Positions 54,801-62,473 of a stretch of DNA of 64,000 nucleotides are shown piece after piece; the stretch's first letter is position 1; each line of letters starts with the position of its first letter. Origin of the DNA: JBKHYJ01 sp046565505. GTDB lineage: Bacteria; Acidobacteriota; Blastocatellia; UBA7656. The translations under genes and the position numbers were made by a program. The notes under the pieces were generated by a model that made no database searches, was not told the DNA's origin, and was given only the letters and a program-made list of their open reading frames with translations. Where the stretch lies: the NCBI GenBank assembly GCA_046565505.1, contig JBKHYJ010000028.1:78354-142353 (forward strand). The letters are read 5' to 3'.

Positions 54801-54893
54801 AGGGTGGGAACAGCCAACGCGAAACTCGCGACGACGAAGCGGGAGGCATGTCACCACCATCATCCGCCCCGCGCTTCGCGCCGTCGGTTAATT

Positions 54894-55670
54894 CTATCTC
54901 GACACGCCTTCGATAGGGCTCGACGCCGAGGCGTATAGTTTCTTTGGGATTCTGCCCGACAGGTAGGCGAGCCTGCCCGCCTTTACCGCATAATTCATGG
55001 CTTCGGCCATCGCCACGGCATCGCGCGCGCCGGCTATCCCAGTGTTCATCAGAATTCCGTCAACCCCGTGCTCCATCGCGAGCGTCGCGTCGGACGCCGT
55101 GCCGACCCCCGCGTCAACGATCAGCGGGACTTCGCGAATCTGCTCTCGAAGTATGCGCAAGTTCGTGAAGTTTTGTATGCCGAGCCCTGACCCTATGGGG
55201 GCCGCCAGCGGCATGACGGCCGCCGCGCCCGCGTCTATCAGCCTGCGGGCGACGATCAGGTCGTCATTCAAGTAAGGCAAGACGACGAAGCCTTCCTTCG
55301 CCAGGACGCGCGTGGCCTCAAGCAACCCCTGGTTATCAGGGAAAAGAGTCTTTTCATCCCCCAGGACTTCGAGCTTCACCCAGTTGTTATCAAGCACCTC
55401 GCGCGCGAGCATGGCGGCGCGGACCGCCTCGTCCGCGGAGTAACACCCCGCGGTGTTCGGCAGTATGTGATACTTCTTGGCGTCGATGTAATCGAGCAGC
55501 GACTCTTTAGACCTGTCCGTGAGGTTCACCCTTCTGACGGCGACCGTCACCATGTCCGTGCCGGATGCTTCCAGCGATTTGACCATCAAATCGAAGCTCT
55601 CGTATTTGCCAGAACCGAGAATCAGGCGCGAGCCGAATTCCCGGCCTGCTATAACAAGTGAATCTGCCAT
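54894..55670 (-). CDS. thiG: Thiazole synthase
   Basis: 258 residues. It forms the thiazole ring from 1-deoxy-D-xylulose-5-phosphate, dehydroglycine and sulfur carried by ThiS. Signatures: SRLILGSGKY, VAVRRVN, ILPNTAGC, Lys99 in NNWVKLEVLGD (Schiff base), PLAAPIGSG and VDAGVGTASDA, VLMNT-type GILMNTGIAGA. It is downstream of thiS on the same strand (about 130 bp apart). thiF, thiO/thiH and thiC are not in the window. Confidence 0.95.
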   Translation of the reverse strand: MADSLVIAGREFGSRLILGSGKYESFDLMVKSLEASGTDMVTVAVRRVNLTDRSKESLLDYIDAKKYHILPNTAGCYSADEAVRAAMLAREVLDNNWVKLEVLGDEKTLFPDNQGLLEATRVLAKEGFVVLPYLNDDLIVARRLIDAGAAAVMPLAAPIGSGLGIQNFTNLRILREQIREVPLIVDAGVGTASDATLAMEHGVDGILMNTGIAGARDAVAMAEAMNYAVKAGRLAYLSGRIPKKLYASASSPIEGVSR

Positions 55671-55798
55671 TTTCTTCCCTATTAAAATATCAAAATAACG
55701 GTGATGAAATGGCGGGCAGTTCAGGCGCGGCGAATTCGCGCGGCCCGCGGGCGGGAATCTGAGACTATCGCCGCCTGGCGTAATAGCCTCGCTCTAAA

Positions 55799-56002
55799 CT
55801 AAGCGCCACCTCCGACAAAGTGCACTATCTCTACTTTGTCACCTTCAGAGAGCGTTGTCGAGGGCCAGTCCGCCCTCCGCACTATCTTGCTGTTAACTTC
55901 AACGGCCAATCGCTCAGGCTTCAGCCCGAGTTCGACTATAAGGTCGGAAATGGCTATTCCGTTCGCAGCCGCTTTCTCATTCCCGTTGACAATTATGTTC
56001 AA
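55799..56002 (-). CDS. thiS: Sulfur-carrier protein ThiS with extra C-terminal Ala
   Basis: 67 residues, TTG start with GAGGAA upstream. It has the beta-grasp ThiS fold (MNIIVNGNEKAA, GLKPERLAVEVN, VEIVHFVGGG). Classic ThiS ends in a free GG that is adenylated by ThiF and thiocarboxylated; here the codons read ...V-G-G-G-A-stop. The trailing Ala would block activation unless removed. Context next to thiG supports the assignment. Confidence 0.88.
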   Translation of the reverse strand: MNIIVNGNEKAAANGIAISDLIVELGLKPERLAVEVNSKIVRRADWPSTTLSEGDKVEIVHFVGGGA

Positions 56003-56107
56003 TTCATTCCTCGTCTATGGCAAGAGCAAGCGGATGGAGGACCCCGGCCGTGTGACAGAAATAGCGCGCCTCAAAAAATTAACGGCCCGCGTGGTCCCGC
56101 ACGAATC

Positions 56108-56947
56108 TTAAGCCCTGCGTATTAGATGTTTCAACTCCCCGCGACCGCGCCCCGATTGCGCTTCGATCACCAGCGCGGCGGTCCCGGCCGTGAAGGCGGG
56201 GAGAGTCAGGCTAAAGCTCGCCACGCCATCCCTGCCCGCGCGGCCAATATAGACCTGCGGCTTAAAGGCCGTGCCTATTACTTTTATCGTGACGACGGCG
56301 TCGGGGTCAGGCTTGGAGTTGCATGCCACTTGAATCCTTAATCCGATGCTCTTCCCCGCGATGAAGACGCCCGGCGTAATAACCTTCAGGTCGAGCAATC
56401 CCTGCTCCGAATTCCTCTTCAAATAATCCGCGATCACCTTGTCGAGGTCCAGGCCCCCGGTCTGCCCTGCCAGGCTCGGGCCGACGCCAGGAAGCTTATT
56501 GTTGGAATCCGCGCTGTTCGTCTGGGGGGCGGCGGGCGGCTGGGACGCGGGCCTTCCGCTTCCTGGCACGCCCGCCCGCTCCTTTACAGGCTCGGCCGAG
56601 GGCTTTGCGGCGGCCTCCGGCTGTAGGGCGGGCGCGGGCGGCTGTTTCACAACCGGCTCACTCTTCAGGTTCTCTTTTTGCGCCGAATGCCGTATGAGGT
56701 CTTCAATTCTCCCGGCCTTAATCGCCGCGATAATCACTTGATGCTGCCGCTTCAACAATGAGGCAATCGCCTCCTCAGTAGCCCCGCCGCTCAATTGGTC
56801 CGAGTAAGGTGTGGATTTTTTCGCGACGATAGTGCCCCCGATATAGACGAGCGACTCTAATACGGGATTTTCGCGCCCGCGGTCTTCGGTCTGCACATGG
56901 TAAATGCGCCCGTCGTGCGGGACGTCTGTGTTGAAGCCGGTTATCAT
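56108..56947 (-). CDS. Hypothetical protein with Pro/Ala-rich linker and beta domain
   Basis: 279 residues. An N-terminal conserved-looking part (TDVPHDGRIYHVQTEDRG, 1-95) and a disordered Pro/Ala/Lys linker (about 100-160) lead to a C-terminal beta-rich domain (LKVITPGVFIAGKSIGLRIQV...GVASFSLTLPAF) like an Ig/Big fold. There is no signal peptide. I do not recognise a family; the design resembles a modular envelope-associated or secretion-related protein. It faces the Lon-N gene divergently, and its promoter places the transcript start almost at the ATG. Confidence 0.65.
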   Translation of the reverse strand: MITGFNTDVPHDGRIYHVQTEDRGRENPVLESLVYIGGTIVAKKSTPYSDQLSGGATEEAIASLLKRQHQVIIAAIKAGRIEDLIRHSAQKENLKSEPVVKQPPAPALQPEAAAKPSAEPVKERAGVPGSGRPASQPPAAPQTNSADSNNKLPGVGPSLAGQTGGLDLDKVIADYLKRNSEQGLLDLKVITPGVFIAGKSIGLRIQVACNSKPDPDAVVTIKVIGTAFKPQVYIGRAGRDGVASFSLTLPAFTAGTAALVIEAQSGRGRGELKHLIRRA

Positions 56948-56955
56948 CTTTCACG

Positions 56956-56984
56956 AAATTAGCATAGCCATTTTGGGCAGTCAA
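56956..56984 (-). promoter_or_regulatory. Sigma70-type promoter, almost leaderless
   Basis: Minus strand TTGACT (56984-56979), 17-nt spacer and TAATTT (56961-56956). The expected start lies at about 56949, only about 2 nt before the ATG at 56947, which has no proper SD. Confidence 0.5.
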
Positions 56985-57045
56985 TAATCCATTCCTCGGG
57001 CCGCCCTGACGCCTGATGACCCGCGCGGCGGGTAACTCATCTTCA

Positions 57046-57074
57046 TTAGCAGCCTAAGGCTTGAGTGTTATAAT
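57046..57074 (+). promoter_or_regulatory. Possible sigma70 promoter next to the Lon-N gene start
   Basis: Perfect TATAAT at 57069-57074 and a weak TTAGCA at 57046-57051, 17 nt apart. The predicted start coincides with the ATG at 57082. Confidence 0.4.
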
Positions 57075-57081
57075 CGGAAGC

Positions 57082-57771
57082 ATGGAACTTGAAAGCACGG
57101 AACGGATCGACGACCTCCCGATATTCCCGCTCGGGACGGTTCTCTTCCCGGGCGCCATCTTGCCCTTGCACATATTTGAAGACCGCTATAAGCAGATGAT
57201 GCGGTACGCGATTGAAAATGGCGGCAGGTTCGGCCTCTCCTACCGCGGCGACGCGTTCATAGGGCGGGAGACGCCGCCCGAGATAGGGAGCGTCGGCTGC
57301 GTGGCGAAGATCAATGCCGTCGTCCCCCTCGAAGAAGGAAAGGTGAATGTCATCTCGACCGGCGTGATTCGCTACCGCGTTTTAGGTTTTCAACAATCGC
57401 TGCCTTTCATATTGGCGAGGGTGGAGCCTTTCACGGATGACCTGGAGCCGGGCTCGGACTTGAACCGCATCTTCGACGACATGTCTGACCTGTGCAAGAA
57501 ATTTTTAGAGGCGGCGCAGGCGCTCGATGAATCCGGGGCGGTCGTGAACCAGGACCTCCCGGACGACCCGGAGGATTTCTCCCTCATCATCGCCTCGGCG
57601 CTTCCCATCGACAACGATTCAAAGCAGAATTTGCTCGAGATGACCTCGACCAGGCTGCGGCTGACGCGCTTGAGGCATTACGTTCTTAACGCGCTGGCCC
57701 AATATAACGAGCGACTGAAAATGCAAGAACGCGCAAAAGGTAACGGGCACGGGAAGATCGGTGGGCAATAA
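57082..57771 (+). CDS. Lon-N (LON substrate-binding domain) protein
   Basis: 229 residues from the ATG at 57082 (GGAAG before it); a TTG at 57061 is in frame. The whole protein is the Lon N-terminal substrate-binding domain: LPIFPLGTVLFPGAILPLHIFEDRYKQMM, the GSVGCVAKI strand and a helical C-terminal half with LRLTRLRHYVL. There is no AAA or protease domain. Stand-alone Lon-N proteins are thought to bind substrates or adapt proteolysis, without proof. Confidence 0.88.
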   Translation: MELESTERIDDLPIFPLGTVLFPGAILPLHIFEDRYKQMMRYAIENGGRFGLSYRGDAFIGRETPPEIGSVGCVAKINAVVPLEEGKVNVISTGVIRYRVLGFQQSLPFILARVEPFTDDLEPGSDLNRIFDDMSDLCKKFLEAAQALDESGAVVNQDLPDDPEDFSLIIASALPIDNDSKQNLLEMTSTRLRLTRLRHYVLNALAQYNERLKMQERAKGNGHGKIGGQ

Positions 57772-57859
57772 GCGGCGGGCGGGTCGGGGCGTCGCCCGGG
57801 ATTGTAATCCCTCATCGGCATACATGAAAGTTCTCAATCAGAATCCCCGACCGGGCTGA

Positions 57860-58921
57860 CTAAGGGCTGCTGCTTCTAAGGTGTTTTCTGACCGCCTCCC
57901 CCGCGCCGGTGGTAGAAAGCTTCCCGCCCACGTCCGCCGTGGTTTCCCCGAGTGAAACGGCTTTTTCTACCGCGCGCTCTATGCCGTCGGCGGCCTCTTT
58001 GAAGCCCAGATAGGAAAGCATCATTGATGACGTGAGTATTGCCGCGATGGGGTTTGAAATGTTCTTCCCCGCAAACGGCGGCGCGCTGCCGTGGACGGGC
58101 TCGAATAATGAGACCTTGCCCGGATGAATATTGCCTGAAGCGGCCATGCCCAGCCCGCCCTGCAAGGCCGCGCCCAAATCCGTAACTATGTCGCCGAAGA
58201 GGTTATTCGTCACGATCACGTCGAAACGGCCCGGGTCGAGCACCATCCACATCGTCAGCACGTCCACGTAGAGATGATCCGCTTCGACCTCAGGGTAACG
58301 GCCCGCCACGAGTTTGAACGTACGCTGCCAGAGGTCATGACCATAAGTGAGCACATTCGATTTGTCGCTCATGGTGACCTTCTTACGCCCGTGCTCCCGC
58401 GCGTAGTCGAAGGCCGCAGTGATGATTCTCTCGACGCCTTTGCGCGTGTTTACCTCTTCCTGGACGGCAATTTCGTCGCCCGTCCCCTTCTTGAAATTCC
58501 CTCCCATGAAGACGTAAAGCCCCTCGGTGTTCTCGCGGAAGACGACGAAATCCACGTCCGCCTTGTCGCGGTCTTTCAGCGGGCAGAGGCGCGAGTCCAT
58601 GAGCTTGATGGGCCTGAGGTTGATGTAAAGATCGAGCCCGAATCTTAAGCCTAGCAGTATGTCTGCCGCGTGTTTATTATCCTTCACGCGCGGGTCGCCG
58701 AAAGCCCCCGTGAGGATCGCGTCGTAATCATTCCTGAACACCTCGAGTGCGCCATCGGGCAAAGAGACGCCGGTTGAAAGGTACTTTTCGGCCCCCCAGT
58801 CGAACGAATCTATCGAAAGCTCGAAGCCGAACACCTCGCGCGCGAGTTCGATGGTGCGCACGGCTTCACCTACGACTTCCGGCCCTATGCCATCGCCGGG
58901 AATTACGGCAACACGCTTCAA
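57860..58921 (-). CDS. Isocitrate/isopropylmalate dehydrogenase-family protein (LeuB-like)
   Basis: 353 residues, TTG start with AGGAG upstream. A beta-decarboxylating dehydrogenase: VIPGDGIGPEVV at the N-terminus, RENTEGLYVFMGG, the Lys and Asp site (KSNVLTYGHDLW, DVLTMWMVLDPGRFDVIVTNNLFGDIVTDLGA) and EPVHGSAP. Length fits 3-isopropylmalate dehydrogenase, but the class also includes homoisocitrate and tartrate dehydrogenases. No leuA/C/D genes are near, so the substrate is uncertain. Confidence 0.88.
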   Translation of the reverse strand: MKRVAVIPGDGIGPEVVGEAVRTIELAREVFGFELSIDSFDWGAEKYLSTGVSLPDGALEVFRNDYDAILTGAFGDPRVKDNKHAADILLGLRFGLDLYINLRPIKLMDSRLCPLKDRDKADVDFVVFRENTEGLYVFMGGNFKKGTGDEIAVQEEVNTRKGVERIITAAFDYAREHGRKKVTMSDKSNVLTYGHDLWQRTFKLVAGRYPEVEADHLYVDVLTMWMVLDPGRFDVIVTNNLFGDIVTDLGAALQGGLGMAASGNIHPGKVSLFEPVHGSAPPFAGKNISNPIAAILTSSMMLSYLGFKEAADGIERAVEKAVSLGETTADVGGKLSTTGAGEAVRKHLRSSSP

Positions 58922-58937
58922 CGGTTTTCTCCTTTAA

Positions 58938-59933
58938 TCATTGAGCGGCGGGCCGGGCGGGCTTAGGCGCGGGGCCGTTCAGGCGCTTGAATAAATCCGG
59001 CAGCGCAGTGATGATTACGTCGCCCACGGCTTTCATGCTCTCTCCGCTGACCTTATCAAGCGTGTCCTGGTTCGTGTGCCAGTAGGAATGGTCCGGGCCA
59101 TAATCGAAATCGATGAAATCAATGACAGGGATTCCCGCCTCTTTGAATGGGAGGTGGTCGTCGGAGATGTACTGCTCTTCGAGCAGGTAATTCGCGCCAT
59201 AACCTATTTTGTTGGCCGTCGCCCACATGAGGTTGACCAGCCATTCAGTTGATTCGCCTTCCCGTTTGAGCCTGAGGTCCTTGTCCCCTATCATGTCGAC
59301 AAGTATCAGGGCCTTCACGCGGCCGAGCGCGCCGTCTGCTCTTAACTTTGACACCATGTGGCGGCTGCCATAGGTGTTGTCCATGCCGTTCATCGCGCTC
59401 CATTCGACGACGGCCTCTTCGCCATCGAAAAGAACGAACCAGAGCGTGTATTCCGGCTTGGTCTTCGCAAGCGCGCGCGCTATTTCTAAAACCGCGGCGG
59501 TGCTTGAGCCGCCGTCGTTGGCCCCGACGAACCCATCTTGCAGCTTCGTATCGTAGTGGCCGGCGATGACGACTACGCCCGGCTTTTCGCCCGGCAACTC
59601 GGCGGTGATGTTTTTCATAGCCACCGGCCCCCGCGGGGTCGTGGCGACGAAGTTATCCTCGGCGACCTTCAGCCCATAGCTCTTTAGCTCTTTCGCTATG
59701 TATTCCTGAGCCTTCTTTATAGCCTCTGAGCCGGAGGGGTGGGGGCCGACCTCCGTCATCCTCTTTACGTGCTCGTAAGCCCGCGCGGCATCGAAGCCAG
59801 TCGCCTTATGAGCTTGCGAGGATTTCTCCGCCGGTTTAGAGACTGTTTGCCCTGGGCCCACGCTCCCGAGCAACAGCAAAGCCGGCGCGAGCGCGCACAC
59901 TTTTGCGCGTTTCATTATCGATCGAGCGACCAT
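58938..59933 (-). CDS. M28-family protein resembling glutaminyl cyclase
   Basis: 331 residues from the ATG at 59933 (GGAG 8 nt upstream); an internal ATG at 59915 also fits. An N-terminal signal peptide precedes the M28 domain. Metal ligands are His in IAGHYDT, Asp in GANDGGSST, Glu in FDGEEA, Asp in LVDMIGD and His in YWHTNQDT. The combination FDGEEA...WS...YGSRHM and SDDHLPF...GIPVIDF looks like bacterial glutaminyl-peptide cyclotransferases more than aminopeptidases. It would act in the periplasm, making N-terminal pyroglutamate or trimming peptides. The LeuB-like gene follows 16 nt later. Confidence 0.85.
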   Translation of the reverse strand: MVARSIMKRAKVCALAPALLLLGSVGPGQTVSKPAEKSSQAHKATGFDAARAYEHVKRMTEVGPHPSGSEAIKKAQEYIAKELKSYGLKVAEDNFVATTPRGPVAMKNITAELPGEKPGVVVIAGHYDTKLQDGFVGANDGGSSTAAVLEIARALAKTKPEYTLWFVLFDGEEAVVEWSAMNGMDNTYGSRHMVSKLRADGALGRVKALILVDMIGDKDLRLKREGESTEWLVNLMWATANKIGYGANYLLEEQYISDDHLPFKEAGIPVIDFIDFDYGPDHSYWHTNQDTLDKVSGESMKAVGDVIITALPDLFKRLNGPAPKPARPAAQ

Positions 59934-59973
59934 GAAAGTTGACTCCGGTGTTCCGCCAAGAGGTTCTCAAAGC

Positions 59974-60312
59974 TCAAATGAATTTCACCTGCGACAACGT
60001 CTTCGGCAGCCGGTCGTCGGGGCTGGTCGCGCTTGCCGAATGTATTCCGGCCATCCTCCGCTCTGTCGATAGCTGGTCCAGCGTGACCCGCTCGGTTTTG
60101 ATGAAAGTAACGTCCCGCACGTTGACGACAGTTATGTCGGTGCACTCGCTAGGATTCTGGCAGGAGAACGAGCTGATTACGGCGTAGCGCGTTTCGGGGG
60201 TAATCATCCGCGCGTCTATCGGGTCGCCTAACACGTGCTGAATCATCTCGCCATTGCTGAATCGGACGATGAGCTTAAAAAGCGGATCGTGTAGTTGCAG
60301 GCTCTCACTCAT
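59974..60312 (-). CDS. Small hypothetical protein
   Basis: 112 residues, ATG start, cytoplasmic. Strand-rich sequence (KLIVRFSNGEMIQHVLGD, YAVISSFSCQNPSECTDITVVNVRDVTFIKTE) suggests a small beta-barrel, somewhat Sm-like or PilZ-like in length, without a firm match. Two Cys are close together (FSCQNPSEC). It is on the same strand as the gene below and upstream of the M28 gene. Confidence 0.6.
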   Translation of the reverse strand: MSESLQLHDPLFKLIVRFSNGEMIQHVLGDPIDARMITPETRYAVISSFSCQNPSECTDITVVNVRDVTFIKTERVTLDQLSTERRMAGIHSASATSPDDRLPKTLSQVKFI

Positions 60313-60380
60313 AATGCCCTCACCGTATCAATATTATAGAAACTTCCCGCGCCGCCGCCGGCAGGCGCCTGAAGTTGAAT

Positions 60381-60635
60381 TTACAGGGGGGTGGCCGTCC
60401 CGCTCGCCCCGGGCGTGTCAGCGCTCGAAGACCTGGAGCGGTTGAAGGCGTTGGCTATGTCATCCGCGGCGCGCGACACGGCCGAGACGACCGTTTCGAC
60501 CGCGTCGCCAACCATGTCCAACTCCACGCGTATAAGAGTCGATACCTGCTGGTCAAAAGGTAAAGCGGCGAATGCCCGCCTGACTTCTTCGGCGGCGCCA
60601 GAGCGGCGGTCGTTTTCTCTGTTGTATGTACTCAC
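60381..60635 (-). CDS. Small hypothetical protein
   Basis: 84 residues, GTG start with a near-ideal GGAGGT SD 8 nt upstream, which is the main support. It has a helical middle (AAEEVRRAFAALPFDQQVSTLIRVELDMVGDAVE) and a Ser/Ala-rich tail. No family is recognised. It lies 68 nt before the 112-residue gene. Confidence 0.55.
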   Translation of the reverse strand: MSTYNRENDRRSGAAEEVRRAFAALPFDQQVSTLIRVELDMVGDAVETVVSAVSRAADDIANAFNRSRSSSADTPGASGTATPL

Positions 60636-60874
60636 GGTTTAAATACCTCCAAATAAACTTCAACCATCGGCATTATAAAATGCATGTCACTCTTATTTGA
60701 GGCTACACTAATGGTATTGGGGGGTCAAGCTTACCCGCCTCGTGAAGTAATTGACGTAAACACGATTGATTCTCCGTAAGCATTGATTTGTGAGTATCAG
60801 CATCATAGAATATTCGGCATCTCCCGTGGACTTACTATGCAGGCTTTAAAAGCCAACGTCGAGGTTGACGAGAT

Positions 60875-62473
60875 TTGATAAACGATACTGCGCCGGGCCC
60901 GCCTCCGCAGAGCAGCCAGCGAGTGTATCTGATCACGGAACGCATCATCACCTTTTCCCTGGTGGTGTACGCCCTGTTTGCGCCCCACTCCATAGCTATA
61001 ACGCAGGGCGCGTTCTTGCTCGGCCTGGCCGCCTGGGGCGTGCAGATGGGGGTCACTCGCAACTTCAAACTACCTCACACGCCGGCGGACGTTTCGATTT
61101 TGGGATTTTTTGCCTGCTGCGTAATCTCGTCTTTCCTCTCTTATGATCCGCTCGTCAGCGTCAAGGGGCTGAGAAGTCCTGCCTTCTTTCTCGCCTTCTA
61201 CTTCATTTGCAACAAGGTGAAGAGTGCGCGGCTCGCGGGCCTGCTTGCATTCGCGCTCGTCGGTTCTTGCCTATTCAACGTGGCCTACAGCGCCGTGCAG
61301 CTAGGCGTCGGCCGCGGGCTTCGCATCGAAAGCATCAGGGAAGATAGCCCCTTCGCGAATGACACGCTGAAGGTCGGCGACATCATCCTGGAGGCCGACG
61401 ACCACAAAGTTAAATCACTGGAGGACCTGTCGCGAATAATAGATTCGCAGCGCGGGAGGCTGCGGATTAAATTCCAAAGGAGCGAGTCGGTCGCCGAAGT
61501 AACGCTCAAACGGAAGCTCGAAGGCGACGGGGTCGCCCGGTTAGGGATAACGACTTCGCCTGGCAGAAATTTTCGCGTCATGGGCTTCTACAGCCACTAC
61601 GAGACGTACGCAGAAGTGCTGCAATTGATCGCCGCGCTCGCGGTCGGGCTTTTGATAGCGATCCCGAACAAGAAAACATTGGCGGCGACCTTTCTGTTCG
61701 GCGCAATCTTGTTATTGTCTGCGGCGCTGATAATGACTTCAACGCGAGCGGCGATGGGAGGCCTGGTCGTCGCGACAGCTACGATGGCAATCGCAAGCTC
61801 TAAACGCCGCGCTGCGATTGTGGCTTTGGTAGGGGTCCTGATTGCAGCCCCGCTCGCGCTCTTGGTGCTGGAGCACTCGCGTGGCATTTCGGTATTCGAC
61901 CCGGAGGAGGGGAGCACGGCCTACAGGTTGGAGGTTTGGCGTGAAGCGTTCGGCCTTATTGGCAGTCACCCGCTTGTAGGGATAGGAAAGGGTAGCGAAG
62001 GGAAACTGAGGGACAGTTTGGGCCTCTACGACGATGGCAGGCTGCCGCCCGGGCATTTCCACTCCACCCCCATTCAAATAGCAACATGGTGGGGGCTTCC
62101 GGCACTTATCTTCTACTACTCTTTCATGGCGATTTTTGCTGTAGAGGTATGGAGGTTGTGCAGGAGATTAAGGGCCGGTAAGCAATGGAGTCTCTTCGGC
62201 ATATCGCTCGGCGGGCTCGGGGCGCTCGTGGCATTCAATGTAAGCTCACTGGCCCACTTCAATTTCGGGGACGGCGAGGTGGTCATGGCTTTTTGGCTGC
62301 TGACAGGGCTTGTTTTTGCAGTCCGCCAGGTAGCGGACGAAAGGCCGGGCGAGTCGAGATCAGAGCATACGCCACCGCCGCCGCGACCAGACAATTCACA
62401 TAGAAATCCACACCAAGAACTAGAAGCAGCCTCTGAACGGAACGTCCGGGCAGCAAGGGCAAGGCAGAATTAA
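60875..62473 (+). CDS. O-antigen ligase/polymerase (Wzy-C)-family protein with embedded PDZ domain
   Basis: 532 residues, TTG start. About ten to twelve membrane helices. The Wzy-C/WaaL part includes STRAAMGGL, a W-rich loop RLEVWREAFGLIGSHPLVGIG and HSTPIQIATWWG (His-Ser-X9-Gly, as in O-antigen ligases). Between helices near residues 145-220 is a PDZ-like insert (IESIREDSPFANDTLKVGDIILEADDHKVKSLEDLSR). The last helix is followed by a 50-residue Pro-rich, charged tail that overlaps the next gene on the other strand by 191 nt. It transfers or polymerises surface glycans at the periplasmic face. Confidence 0.85.
   Translation: MINDTAPGPPPQSSQRVYLITERIITFSLVVYALFAPHSIAITQGAFLLGLAAWGVQMGVTRNFKLPHTPADVSILGFFACCVISSFLSYDPLVSVKGLRSPAFFLAFYFICNKVKSARLAGLLAFALVGSCLFNVAYSAVQLGVGRGLRIESIREDSPFANDTLKVGDIILEADDHKVKSLEDLSRIIDSQRGRLRIKFQRSESVAEVTLKRKLEGDGVARLGITTSPGRNFRVMGFYSHYETYAEVLQLIAALAVGLLIAIPNKKTLAATFLFGAILLLSAALIMTSTRAAMGGLVVATATMAIASSKRRAAIVALVGVLIAAPLALLVLEHSRGISVFDPEEGSTAYRLEVWREAFGLIGSHPLVGIGKGSEGKLRDSLGLYDDGRLPPGHFHSTPIQIATWWGLPALIFYYSFMAIFAVEVWRLCRRLRAGKQWSLFGISLGGLGALVAFNVSSLAHFNFGDGEVVMAFWLLTGLVFAVRQVADERPGESRSEHTPPPPRPDNSHRNPHQELEAASERNVRAARARQN

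Noticed and set aside
56003..56110. TPP riboswitch expected before thiS
   Set aside because: No CTGAGA element or matching helices on the minus strand.
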